Positions 6,832 through 13,531 of a stretch of DNA of 16,213 nucleotides are shown here, one piece after another. Location of the stretch: contig URHQ01000047.1 in NCBI GenBank assembly GCA_900547655.1, forward strand, positions 1 through 16,213. The letters run 5' to 3'. The notes beneath the pieces were generated by a model, which was given only the letters and a program-made list of their open reading frames with translations, was not told the DNA's origin and did not search any database. This DNA comes from an uncultured Collinsella sp. Lineage in GTDB: Bacteria > Actinomycetota > Coriobacteriia > Coriobacteriales > Coriobacteriaceae. The translations under genes and the position numbers were made by a program. Within the stretch, counting starts at the first letter, position 1. Every line of letters begins with the position of its first letter.

Positions 6832-7746
6832 ATGACTGATGCCGTTGAGGTTCTGCGAATTGATTCGCTCGAGGACGAGCGGCTCGATGCCTATGTGCGA
6901 CTGACCGAGCGCGAGCTTCGCTGCGTGTTGGAGCCGCAAAAGGGCATCTTTATCGCCGAGAGCGCCAAGGTTATCGAGCGCGCGGTGCGTGCCGGATATC
7001 AGCCGGTGAGCTTTCTTTTGGGCGAACGTTGGCTCGACCAGATGATGCCGCTGTTTGAGCGCCTGGTTGTGCGTGAGGGCGCGGATCCGGTTCCTGTGTT
7101 CGTGGCCTCCATGGAGCTCATGAAGCAGTTGACAGGCTTTAACGTGACGCGCGGCGCGCTCGCGGCGTTCCGTCGGCCGCGTCAGATTCCGGTTAATGAG
7201 TTCTTGGGCGGCGTCGTCGAGGCGGCGGGGGATCGTCCGGTGCGCGTGTGCGTGCTTGAGGGTATTGTCGATCACACCAATGTCGGCGCGATTTTCCGCT
7301 CGGCTGCCGCATTGAACGTTGACGGTATTTTGGTCAGCCCGACGTGCTGCGACCCGCTGTACCGTCGCTCGGCCCGCGTGAGCATGGGCACCGTGTTTCA
7401 GGTGCCGTGGACGCGCATTGGCAGCGAGGCTCGTGTGTGGCCGCATGATGGTCTGAGCGCGTTGCACGACGCCGGTTTTTCGTGTGCCGCTATGGCGTTG
7501 ACGGACGACTCTGTTTCGCTTGATGATCCTGTACTGCAGAAGATTGATCGCTTGGCGATTTTTATGGGCACCGAGGGTGCCGGCTTGGGCGCCAAGACCA
7601 TTGCCGGCTGTGACCACGCGGTGCGCATTCCGATGGCGCACGGGGTCGATTCGCTCAACGTGGCCGCGGCGAGCGCCGTCGCCTTTTGGCAGCTATGCCC
7701 GCACGTGAGCAATGAGTATCACTACCAGCCGGGGCTGTATCACTAG
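6832..7746 (+). CDS. SpoU/TrmH-family RNA 2'-O-methyltransferase
   Basis: An S-adenosylmethionine-dependent methylase that adds a methyl to a ribose 2'-OH in rRNA or tRNA. The 304-residue protein has an N-terminal substrate-binding part (about 10-85) rich in Glu/Arg with GIFIAESAKVIERAV. The knotted SPOUT domain follows, with motif 1 HTNVGAIFRSAAAL (about 147), motif 2 FMGTEGAGLG (about 243) and motif 3 IPMAHGVDSLNVAAASAVAFW (about 266-286). These three motifs are diagnostic of the family; the target nucleotide is not visible. The ATG at 6832 is chosen because family-like sequence begins there. Its ribosome-binding site is weak: AAAGG at 6812-6816 is 15 bases away. In-frame starts further upstream run through the candidate terminator. 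Confidence 0.9.
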   Translation: MTDAVEVLRIDSLEDERLDAYVRLTERELRCVLEPQKGIFIAESAKVIERAVRAGYQPVSFLLGERWLDQMMPLFERLVVREGADPVPVFVASMELMKQLTGFNVTRGALAAFRRPRQIPVNEFLGGVVEAAGDRPVRVCVLEGIVDHTNVGAIFRSAAALNVDGILVSPTCCDPLYRRSARVSMGTVFQVPWTRIGSEARVWPHDGLSALHDAGFSCAAMALTDDSVSLDDPVLQKIDRLAIFMGTEGAGLGAKTIAGCDHAVRIPMAHGVDSLNVAAASAVAFWQLCPHVSNEYHYQPGLYH

Positions 7747-7802
7747 GCAGATAGTTTGCACCGGGCTCTGACTCGGGGTGTTTCGGTCGACGTCGGTCGG
7801 TG

Positions 7803-7831
7803 CTAAGCTGCTATTAGCTTAGGTCTTTAAT
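7803..7831 (+). promoter_or_regulatory. Candidate promoter/operator of the MATE gene
   Basis: A 7-bp inverted repeat, CTAAGCT (7803-7809) and AGCTTAG (7816-7822), with a 6-base spacer lies directly upstream of TTTAAT (7826-7831). TTTAAT matches the -10 consensus at five of six positions. The repeat covers where the -35 box should be, so a regulator bound there would affect expression. The near-repeats TCGGTCGACGT (7783-7793) and TCGGTTGACGT (7842-7852) flank it. The repeat could instead be a weak end-of-gene hairpin for the methyltransferase. Confidence 0.35.
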
Positions 7832-7871
7832 TACTGTTTTGTCGGTTGACGTACGCTTTTGGGGAGGGCGT

Positions 7872-9221
7872 GTGGCTAAGAAATCTACGGCTATCGATGT
7901 AACGCAGGGTGTTATTTGGCAGCAGCTGCTTTCGCTGTGCGTTCCCATCTTTTTTAGTTCGTTTTTTCAGCAGGCCTACACGCTTATCGGTACCTATATC
8001 GTCGGCCAGTTTGGCGGCAAGCTCGCGCTAGGTGGCATTCAAGCTACGATGGTGCTCACCGAGCTCTGCATTGGCTTTTGCGTTGGCGTCGGCGCCGGCT
8101 GCGCGGTCATTACCGGTCAGTATTTTGGTCAGCACGATGATGAGCGACTGAGCCGTTCGGTCCATACGGCCATGACGCTCGCGCTGGTGGGCGGTATCGT
8201 TTTCTCGATTCTTGGCATAGTGTTCGTTGAGCCCATGCTGGTGCTTATGAACACGCCGCATGAATTATTGGCCGAGGGCGTGGCCTATGCTCGCTGTTAT
8301 TTTGCCGCGATGGTTGCGGCACTGCTGCTTAATATGGGAACCGCACTGCTGCGTGCCGTGGGCGACACGCGCGGCCCCGCTGTGATCATTGCCTCTGGCT
8401 GCCTGGTTAACGTGGTGCTGGATATCATCTTTGTCGCTGTGTTGCATATGGAGGCGCTGGGCTGCGGCATCGCAGTGGCGCTGACCATTTGCTCCAATGC
8501 AACGATGATCGTGTTGCGCATGATGCACGCTCCGGGCGCATGGCGTCTTTCGCTGTCTAAGCTCGGCATCGATCGCGGTATTTGCAAGAGTATGATCTCG
8601 TGTGGTCTGCCACTCGGTTTTCAATCGGCTGCCTATTCGATCTCGAACGTGCTGATCCAGGTGTCGGTTAATTCGTTTGGCGCCGATGTCACGACTGCTT
8701 GGGGTCTATCTGGGCGCCTGGATGGCATTATCTGGATGGTGACCGAGGCGCTCGGCGTATCGATCACTACGTTCTCGGCGCAGAACTTTGGCGCGCGCAA
8801 TTACGAGCGCATGCGCAAGGGATATCACACGTCGCTCGTGCTTTCGTTTATGCTCATTGGTGGCCTGTCTGCCGTACTCCTGGTGTTCTCGGGTCCTCTG
8901 TCGCGTTTGTTTGTCGACGATGCTTCGATTTCGGCGTACACCACGACGATTCTTCATTTCATCGCGCCGTTCTACGCGATCTTCTCGATTATCGAGAACG
9001 CGTCGGGCTCCATTCGCGGCGCTGGCGTGAGCTTGCAGCCTATGATGCTCACCATCTTTGGCACCGTTGTCTTGAGGGTGATCTGGGTGTTTGCGATTAT
9101 GCCGTTCGATCCGTCTCTTGAGCACCTGCTGTTGGTTTACCCCGTAACCTGGCTCATCACGGCCACGATGTTCACCATCTACCACCACAGTGGCAACTGG
9201 CTAGGCCGCGCCACCGCCTAG
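7872..9221 (+). CDS. MATE-family multidrug/cation efflux transporter
   Basis: An integral membrane antiporter (DinF/NorM-like branch) that exports organic cations or drugs in exchange for Na+ or H+. The 449-residue protein is almost entirely hydrophobic segments, consistent with the usual 12 helices in two six-helix bundles. The start is typical: GVIWQQLLSLCVPIFFSSFFQQAYTLIGTYIVGQFGG. Internal landmarks are TALLRAVGDTRGP in the first half and NASGSIRGAG in the matching place of the second half, showing the internal duplication. GTG at 7872 is chosen because GGGGAGGG (7861-7868) sits just upstream; the in-frame TTG at 7839 has no ribosome-binding site. The substrate cannot be told from sequence. 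The stop codon lies inside a hairpin shared with the convergent cobO gene. Confidence 0.93.
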   Translation: MAKKSTAIDVTQGVIWQQLLSLCVPIFFSSFFQQAYTLIGTYIVGQFGGKLALGGIQATMVLTELCIGFCVGVGAGCAVITGQYFGQHDDERLSRSVHTAMTLALVGGIVFSILGIVFVEPMLVLMNTPHELLAEGVAYARCYFAAMVAALLLNMGTALLRAVGDTRGPAVIIASGCLVNVVLDIIFVAVLHMEALGCGIAVALTICSNATMIVLRMMHAPGAWRLSLSKLGIDRGICKSMISCGLPLGFQSAAYSISNVLIQVSVNSFGADVTTAWGLSGRLDGIIWMVTEALGVSITTFSAQNFGARNYERMRKGYHTSLVLSFMLIGGLSAVLLVFSGPLSRLFVDDASISAYTTTILHFIAPFYAIFSIIENASGSIRGAGVSLQPMMLTIFGTVVLRVIWVFAIMPFDPSLEHLLLVYPVTWLITATMFTIYHHSGNWLGRATA

Positions 9222-9247
9222 CCATTCGGGACGTCCCCAATGGCTAG
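9218..9247. terminator. Convergent hairpin containing both stop codons (MATE / cobO)
   Basis: CTAGCCATT (9218-9226) pairs with AATGGCTAG (9239-9247). One C/C mismatch and an inner GGG/CCC (9228-9230 with 9235-9237) around the loop ACGT extend it to 12 pairs. The MATE stop (9219-9221) and the cobO stop (9244-9246) are in the outer arms. No T tract follows in either direction, so this is not a textbook terminator. It may block 3' exonucleases, or be a dispersed repeat (inference). A second overlapping hairpin, CTAGGC (9201-9206) with GCCTAG (9216-9221), would compete with it. Confidence 0.55.
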
Positions 9248-9729
9248 TATTCGATGCCTTGGCGGGCTAGGAGTCCTTCGTCGAAGTAGTGTTTGATGGG
9301 GCGCATTTCGGTGACAAGGTCGGCGAGGTTCGCGAGGGGCAGCAAGCCCCGGCCGGTGAGCACGAGCTCCGTGGTGGTGGGCTTTATCGCGATCAGCGCT
9401 TCGACATCCTCGCGCGTCACGAAGCCGCGGCGCATGGCCTCGCCGAGTTCATCCAAAATCAGAACGTCGACCTGTGATATCTGCTCGCATGCGAGCTCCA
9501 TGATCTGCGCGGCGCAAGCCTCGGGTGTGTCGCGGTCGGCTTGTACGATGCGTAGCCCTAAACGAGGTGCTGCATCATGTTCGGCGCAGTGCAGCTTCTT
9601 GGCAAACTGAAGCATGAGCACGTTAAGTCCATAGCCCGTGGCACGCAGCGCGAGCCTCAGCGCAGCCGTCGTCTTGCCCTTGCCGTCGCCCGTATAGATT
9701 TGAACCTTGCCGACTTCTAGTGATGCCAT
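9244..9729 (-). CDS. cobO: Corrinoid (cob(I)yrinic acid a,c-diamide) adenosyltransferase CobO/BtuR type
   Basis: Transfers the 5'-deoxyadenosyl group of ATP to reduced corrinoid, making adenosylcobalamin or its precursor in the cytosol. The 161-residue protein shows the family P-loop YTGDGKGKTTAALRLALRA at about 12-30, QFAKKLHCAEHD, the Walker B-like DVLILDELGEAM (about 88), ELVLTGRGLLPLANLADLVTEM and the end IKHYFDEGLLARQGIEY. This is the CobA/CobO/BtuR fold, not the PduO or EutT type. The ATG at 9729 has only a weak upstream purine tract (AGACAGAG). It is alone on its strand, with no corrin-ring genes or cobalamin riboswitch nearby; the 77-base gap to ftsH is too short for one. This suggests salvage or cofactor maturation rather than a local biosynthesis cluster. 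Confidence 0.93.
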   Translation of the reverse strand: MASLEVGKVQIYTGDGKGKTTAALRLALRATGYGLNVLMLQFAKKLHCAEHDAAPRLGLRIVQADRDTPEACAAQIMELACEQISQVDVLILDELGEAMRRGFVTREDVEALIAIKPTTTELVLTGRGLLPLANLADLVTEMRPIKHYFDEGLLARQGIEY

Positions 9730-9744
9730 CTCTGTCTTTTCGTG

Positions 9745-9771
9745 CCCGGCGTCGGTTTATCGCCGTCCGGG
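9745..9771. repeat. GC-rich imperfect inverted repeat between cobO and ftsH
   Basis: CCCGGCG at 9745-9751 can pair with CGTCCGGG near 9764-9771 with a bulge, and CGG with TCG inside, leaving the loop TTTA. It sits 16 bases upstream of the cobO start, in its likely leader, and upstream of any ftsH promoter. It may be an operator or a leader hairpin for cobO; there is no further support. Confidence 0.3.
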
Positions 9772-9821
9772 TTGGGTATTCTAGAAAGCATTATTAACCC
9801 CAGTAGATGGAGTTCAAGCAG

Positions 9822-11714
9822 ATGGAGATGGATGACAACAAGCGTAGACGGAATATGATCCTCTACGTGCTCATCGCCTTCGTCGTCTACCTCGTGCTCT
9901 CGACCGTTCTGTTCCCCAACATCGGTCACACGCAGCAGATTACGAAGACCGATTACTCGACGTTTGTCAAAGCGCTCGATAAGAAGAGTGTCGACAAGGT
10001 CGAGTACAACACGGACGATTACTCGATTTATTACACCAAGAAGGGCGAGGACGAGAACATCGCCTATAAGACGACCGGTGTGCCGAACGATGCGGGCTTT
10101 ACCGATCGCGTGCTTGAGTCTGGCGCTTCGCTGGAGTCGGTCGTTCCCGATAAAAACTCGGGTTTGATGACCTACTACCTGCTTACGCTCATCCTTCCCA
10201 TGGCGATTTTCTTCCTGATCGGCTGGTGGCTCAACCGCCGCATGAAGAAGGCCATGGGTGATGACGGTCCTTCGATGAACTTTGGCGGCGGTGGCTTTGG
10301 CGGCGGCGGACTGGGTAAGTCCGGCGCGCGCGTGATCGCCTCCAAGGACGTGGGCGTGACCTTTAAGGATGTCGCTGGCCAGGAAGAGGCCAAGGAGTCT
10401 CTCAAGGAGGTCGTCGACTTTCTGGAGAAGCCGCAGCGCTATGAGGAGATCGGCGCCAAGTTGCCGCGCGGTGCTCTCCTTGTTGGCCCTCCGGGTACCG
10501 GTAAGACCCTGCTTGCCAAGGCTGTTGCCGGCGAGGCGGGCGTTCCGTTCTTTAGCATTTCGGGCTCTGAGTTCGTTGAGATGTTTGTCGGTCGCGGCGC
10601 TGCTAAGGTTCGTGACCTGTTTAAGCAGGCCAAGGAAAAGGCGCCGTGTATCGTCTTTATCGATGAGATCGATACCATCGGTAAGAAGCGCGACGGCGGC
10701 GGCTTTAGCGGCAACGACGAGCGCGAGCAGACGCTCAATCAGTTGCTGACCGAGATGGATGGATTCGACAACCACAAGGGTATCGTTGTCCTTGCCGCAA
10801 CAAACCGCCCCGACAGTCTCGATCCGGCGCTGCTGCGCCCTGGTCGTTTTGACCGCCGCATCCCCGTCGAGTTGCCCGATCTGACCGGCCGTAAGAACAT
10901 CCTCGAGCTCCACGCCAAGAGCGTGAAGACCCAACCGCCGATCGATCTGACCGCGATTGCCCGCGCCACGCCCGGTGCCTCGGGCGCCGACCTGGCCAAT
11001 ATCATCAACGAGGGCGCCCTGCGCGCCGTTCGCGAGGGTCGCAAGCGTGCAACCCAGGACGACTTCGAGGAGTCGGTGGAGGTCGTCATTGCCGGCCAAC
11101 AGCGTAAGTCCACGGTGCTTTCCGACCACGAGAAGCAGGTCGTTTCCTACCACGAGATCGGCCATGCCATCGTCGCTGCCCGCCAAAAGGGTTCCGCGCC
11201 AGTTACCAAGATCACCATCGTGCCGCGCACGAGCGGTGCTCTTGGCTATACCATGCAGGTCGAGGAGGACGAGCGCTTCCTGACGACACGCCAGGAGGTC
11301 TTGGACAAGCTTGCCGTCTACTGCGGCGGCCGTGCGGCCGAGGAACTCATCTTTGGCGAGATGACGACCGGTGCCGCCAACGATATCGAACAGGCCACCA
11401 AGCTCGCCCGCAACATGGTGACGCGCTTTGGTATGTCCGACGAGTTTGGCATGATGGCGCTCGGTACCGTGCAGAATGCGTACCTCAACCAGGACACGTC
11501 GCTTACCTGCGCTCCCGGTACGGCCGAGCGCGTGGACGCGATTGTCGCTAAGCTGATCGAGGACGCGCACGATCGCGCCCTGCAGATCCTCAAGGAGAAC
11601 AAGTTTAAGCTCCATGAGCTGGCTCGTTATCTGTACAAGAAGGAGACCATTACGGGTGAGGAGTTCATGAACCTCCTCACGCGCGAGAATCCGCTGATGC
11701 CCAAGCAGCAGTAA
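9822..11714 (+). CDS. ftsH: ATP-dependent zinc metalloprotease FtsH
   Basis: Membrane-anchored hexameric AAA+ protease that unfolds and degrades misassembled membrane proteins and regulatory proteins. The 630-residue protein has a short basic N-tail, a first membrane helix (about 9-30), an extracytoplasmic domain (about 31-115), a second helix (about 118-140) and a glycine-rich linker. The AAA domain shows GPPGTGKT (about 223), IVFIDEIDTIG (about 277) and the second-region-of-homology ATNRPDSLDPALLRPGRFDRR. The M41 protease domain has the zinc site HEIGH (about 444-448) and the third-ligand region TTGAANDIEQATKLA. The pore stretch is FVEMFVGRGAAKVRDLF, with Arg where Val is usual. ATG 9822 is preferred because TGGAG at 9808-9812 is nine bases upstream; ATG 9807 (635 residues) lacks a ribosome-binding site. 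A strong terminator follows. Confidence 0.96.
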   Translation: MEMDDNKRRRNMILYVLIAFVVYLVLSTVLFPNIGHTQQITKTDYSTFVKALDKKSVDKVEYNTDDYSIYYTKKGEDENIAYKTTGVPNDAGFTDRVLESGASLESVVPDKNSGLMTYYLLTLILPMAIFFLIGWWLNRRMKKAMGDDGPSMNFGGGGFGGGGLGKSGARVIASKDVGVTFKDVAGQEEAKESLKEVVDFLEKPQRYEEIGAKLPRGALLVGPPGTGKTLLAKAVAGEAGVPFFSISGSEFVEMFVGRGAAKVRDLFKQAKEKAPCIVFIDEIDTIGKKRDGGGFSGNDEREQTLNQLLTEMDGFDNHKGIVVLAATNRPDSLDPALLRPGRFDRRIPVELPDLTGRKNILELHAKSVKTQPPIDLTAIARATPGASGADLANIINEGALRAVREGRKRATQDDFEESVEVVIAGQQRKSTVLSDHEKQVVSYHEIGHAIVAARQKGSAPVTKITIVPRTSGALGYTMQVEEDERFLTTRQEVLDKLAVYCGGRAAEELIFGEMTTGAANDIEQATKLARNMVTRFGMSDEFGMMALGTVQNAYLNQDTSLTCAPGTAERVDAIVAKLIEDAHDRALQILKENKFKLHELARYLYKKETITGEEFMNLLTRENPLMPKQQ

Positions 11715-11740
11715 AGCCGCGGCCGAGCCAGTAAACGCCG

Positions 11741-11775
11741 ACGCCCCATTTGAGCAGCTTACTCAAATGGGGCGT
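11741..11775 (+). terminator. Rho-independent terminator after ftsH
   Basis: A perfect 14-bp stem (11741-11754 with 11762-11775) with a 7-base loop CAGCTTA; its last T starts the run TTTTGCTT (11775-11782). It lies 27 bases after the ftsH stop and just before the DUF523 ribosome-binding site. The DUF523 gene must therefore depend on readthrough or on a promoter inside the hairpin region. Confidence 0.9.
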
Positions 11776-11795
11776 TTTGCTTGAGAGGGATGGAA

Positions 11796-12251
11796 ATGAA
11801 GATCGTGGTGAGTGCCTGTTTGATGGGCGAGAGCTGCAAGTATAATGGGCTCGACAACTATCATCGCGAGTTGATTGAGGCCTGCGAGCGTACAGGGACC
11901 GAGGTCCTCTTGGTGTGCCCTGAGGTCTTTGGGGGCCTGCCCACGCCGCGCAAGCCGTCCGAGATTGTGAACGGCGAGGTCTGTACCTGCGAGGGCGTGT
12001 CCGTTGACCTGGAATTTCGCCTAGGCGCCCAACGTGCGCTCGACATGTGCGAGCAGGCGGGTGGGCCGGAAGAGATCGCCGCGTGCATCCTGCAGGACCG
12101 TAGTCCCTCGTGCGGCGCGAGCCTCATCTACGACGGAACATTCAGTGGCACCCTCACGGCGGGCAACGGCGTCTTCGTTGATTTACTGCTCCGCCACGGT
12201 TATCGCGTGATCCCGGTTAGCGAGTTCGACCCCAGCATGCTGGAGCAATAA
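11796..12251 (+). CDS. DUF523 family protein (TudS-like, probable Fe-S)
   Basis: Small conserved protein of 151 residues. Visible family motifs are VSACLMGESCKYNG at the N-terminus, CPEVFGGLPTPRKPSEI (41-57), DRSPSCGASLIYDGTFSGTL (101-120) and GNGVF. Cys8, Cys41 and Cys106 are the likely ligands of an iron-sulfur cluster. The characterised DUF523 member TudS is a thiouracil desulfurase that uses a [4Fe-4S] cluster held by three cysteines; whether this protein shares that activity is inference. ATG 11796 is chosen because GAGAGGG (11783-11789) is six bases upstream; the in-frame ATG at 11790 abuts that site, and TTG at 11781 precedes it. It follows the ftsH terminator after only 20 bases and ends inside a bidirectional terminator. 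No neighbour suggests its job. Confidence 0.88.
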   Translation: MKIVVSACLMGESCKYNGLDNYHRELIEACERTGTEVLLVCPEVFGGLPTPRKPSEIVNGEVCTCEGVSVDLEFRLGAQRALDMCEQAGGPEEIAACILQDRSPSCGASLIYDGTFSGTLTAGNGVFVDLLLRHGYRVIPVSEFDPSMLEQ

Positions 12252-12290
12252 AAAACCACCACAAGGGCACTGCTCCCTTGTGGTGGTTTT
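12252..12290. terminator. Bidirectional rho-independent terminator (DUF523 / dehydrogenase)
   Basis: A perfect 16-bp inverted repeat, 12252-12267 with 12275-12290, and a 7-base loop. The A run on the left and the T run on the right make it a terminator in both directions. It begins right after the DUF523 stop (12249-12251) and is 9 bases from the stop of the convergent dehydrogenase gene. Confidence 0.93.
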
Positions 12291-12299
12291 GGGCTAGGC

Positions 12300-13382
12300 C
12301 TAGAGCGTGTGTCCGTAGGCGTTGGCGGCCTTGATGGCGGCGGCGAACTTCTCGTCGGTGAAGGGCTCGGGGTTTCCCTGCTTCCACTCGTTGGTGGCGT
12401 GCGCGTACTCGCACAGGGCCGGGATGTCGGCCACGGAAAGCCCGACCTGCTCCAGCGTCACGGGCAGCCCCATCTGCTTGTTAAAGGCGGCATAGCGCTC
12501 AAGGTTCTCGGTGTCGCCCGTGTAGGCGAACAACACGAGCACGCCCAGGCTCACAACCTCGCCGTGCAGGTAGGTGCCCTCACGCGGAATGCTGCAGGTG
12601 GCGTTGTAGAACGCGTGCGCCACGCTCGAGTTGTAGTAGTAATCGTTCTGGTTGGTCAGGTTCGAGACATAGCCCGTGTTGACCACGATATCGAGCGCGA
12701 TCTGCTTGACGGCCTCGCTCGACAGGTCCTGGCGCACGTCCTCAAGACCCTGGACGCCATAGGTAAACAGCGGCTCGGAGCAGGTGTGGGCGAGTGCCAG
12801 GCCAAGACCTGCCGTGTGCTCCAGGTTGCCGGCGCTCGTGGCATACTCGACCTCGGGCTGCTTAGACAGGGCATCGCCCACGCCGGCCCAGAAGTACTCT
12901 GCCGGTGCCTCGGCGATGATCTTGGGGTTAATGAAGATGTGCGCCGGTCGGTTGGGGTACGAATAGCCCTCGAGCGAGCCATCGTCGTTGTACACGACGG
13001 CAATGGCGGTCGCGGCGGAGCAGTTGGAACAGATCGTGGGGACCGTAAAGACGATCTTCTTGAGCTCGATAGCTGCGGTCTTCACGGTGTCGAGCGCCTT
13101 GCCGCCGCCGCATGCGATAAGCACGTCAGCTTCCTGGCAGGCAGGGGAGTTCACGACCTTGGCGATATTGGCCCGCGTGCTGTTGGTGCCGTAGACGCGC
13201 GTCTCTAGAATCTCGACGCCGGTGTCTGCCAGCGCGGCTTCGATACCGGGAAGGGCTGCGGCCAGTGCTCGCTTGCCGCCAATGATGGCGACCTTGGTCG
13301 CTCCGTATTCGGCCAGCGCGCCGGGCAGCTCGTCAAAGCAATCCTCGCCGACGGTGTAGTCGCTCATTCCAATCGTGCGCAT
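12300..13382 (-). CDS. Iron-containing alcohol dehydrogenase family protein, GldA-like
   Basis: NAD(P)-dependent metal-containing dehydrogenase of the glycerol dehydrogenase group; 360 residues, the family's usual length. The N-terminal nucleotide domain has VAIIGGKRAL (about 31-40) and the dinucleotide-phosphate loop CGGGKALDTVKTAA (91-104). The C-terminal helical domain holds the metal ligands Asp170 (AGVGDALSK), His256 (VAHAFYN) and His273 (YLHGEVV), placed like those of Geobacillus glycerol dehydrogenase. The usual GldA stretch PTIASTDAPTSALSV is replaced by PTICSNCSAATAIAVVY followed by NDDG. That is closer in style to the hydroxycarboxylate-dehydrogenase (YbdH/HcxA) branch, so glycerol as substrate is not certain. 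The ATG at 13382 has AGAAGG (on the minus strand) six bases upstream. It is divergent from the ileS T-box. Confidence 0.9.
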   Translation of the reverse strand: MRTIGMSDYTVGEDCFDELPGALAEYGATKVAIIGGKRALAAALPGIEAALADTGVEILETRVYGTNSTRANIAKVVNSPACQEADVLIACGGGKALDTVKTAAIELKKIVFTVPTICSNCSAATAIAVVYNDDGSLEGYSYPNRPAHIFINPKIIAEAPAEYFWAGVGDALSKQPEVEYATSAGNLEHTAGLGLALAHTCSEPLFTYGVQGLEDVRQDLSSEAVKQIALDIVVNTGYVSNLTNQNDYYYNSSVAHAFYNATCSIPREGTYLHGEVVSLGVLVLFAYTGDTENLERYAAFNKQMGLPVTLEQVGLSVADIPALCEYAHATNEWKQGNPEPFTDEKFAAAIKAANAYGHTL

Positions 13383-13440
13383 AGGTGCCTTCTTTCGTTC
13401 GATAGAGTGCTTTCAGGTATTTTGCTCCTAGAGAAGGGCT

Positions 13441-13469
13441 GTAATAGCGAGAAATTTCGAACGTATAAA
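13441..13469 (-). promoter_or_regulatory. Candidate promoter of the GldA-like dehydrogenase
   Basis: On the minus strand TTTATA (13469-13464) and TATTAC (13446-13441) are 17 bases apart, each matching consensus at four of six positions. They lead to a leader of about 50 bases before the ATG at 13382. The spacer contains the small palindrome GAAATTTC. This is a tentative reading. Confidence 0.35.
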
Positions 13470-13484
13470 ACCAGTGTTGAGGGT

Positions 13485-13512
13485 TTTTCGCCGGCGCGGA
13501 ACGTGCTAGCAT
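13485..13512 (+). promoter_or_regulatory. Candidate promoter of the ileS T-box transcript
   Basis: An extended -10 element TGCTAGCAT (13504-13512) and a weak -35-like TTTTCG (13485-13490) with a 16-base spacer. Transcription would start near 13519, about 14 bases before the first stem of the T-box, which is the expected geometry. Confidence 0.45.
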
Positions 13513-13531
13513 ACTCCGCATAAGCGTTGAT

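Noticed and set aside
9730..9821. Cobalamin riboswitch controlling cobO
   Set aside because: The gap is only about 90 bases, no B12-box-like sequence was seen, and the only structure is a short imperfect hairpin.
9717..11615. Minus-strand open frame of 632 codons opposite ftsH
   Set aside because: Low-complexity, Leu/Arg/Gly/Asp-rich translation typical of the antisense of a GC-rich gene. FtsH on the other strand has all catalytic motifs.
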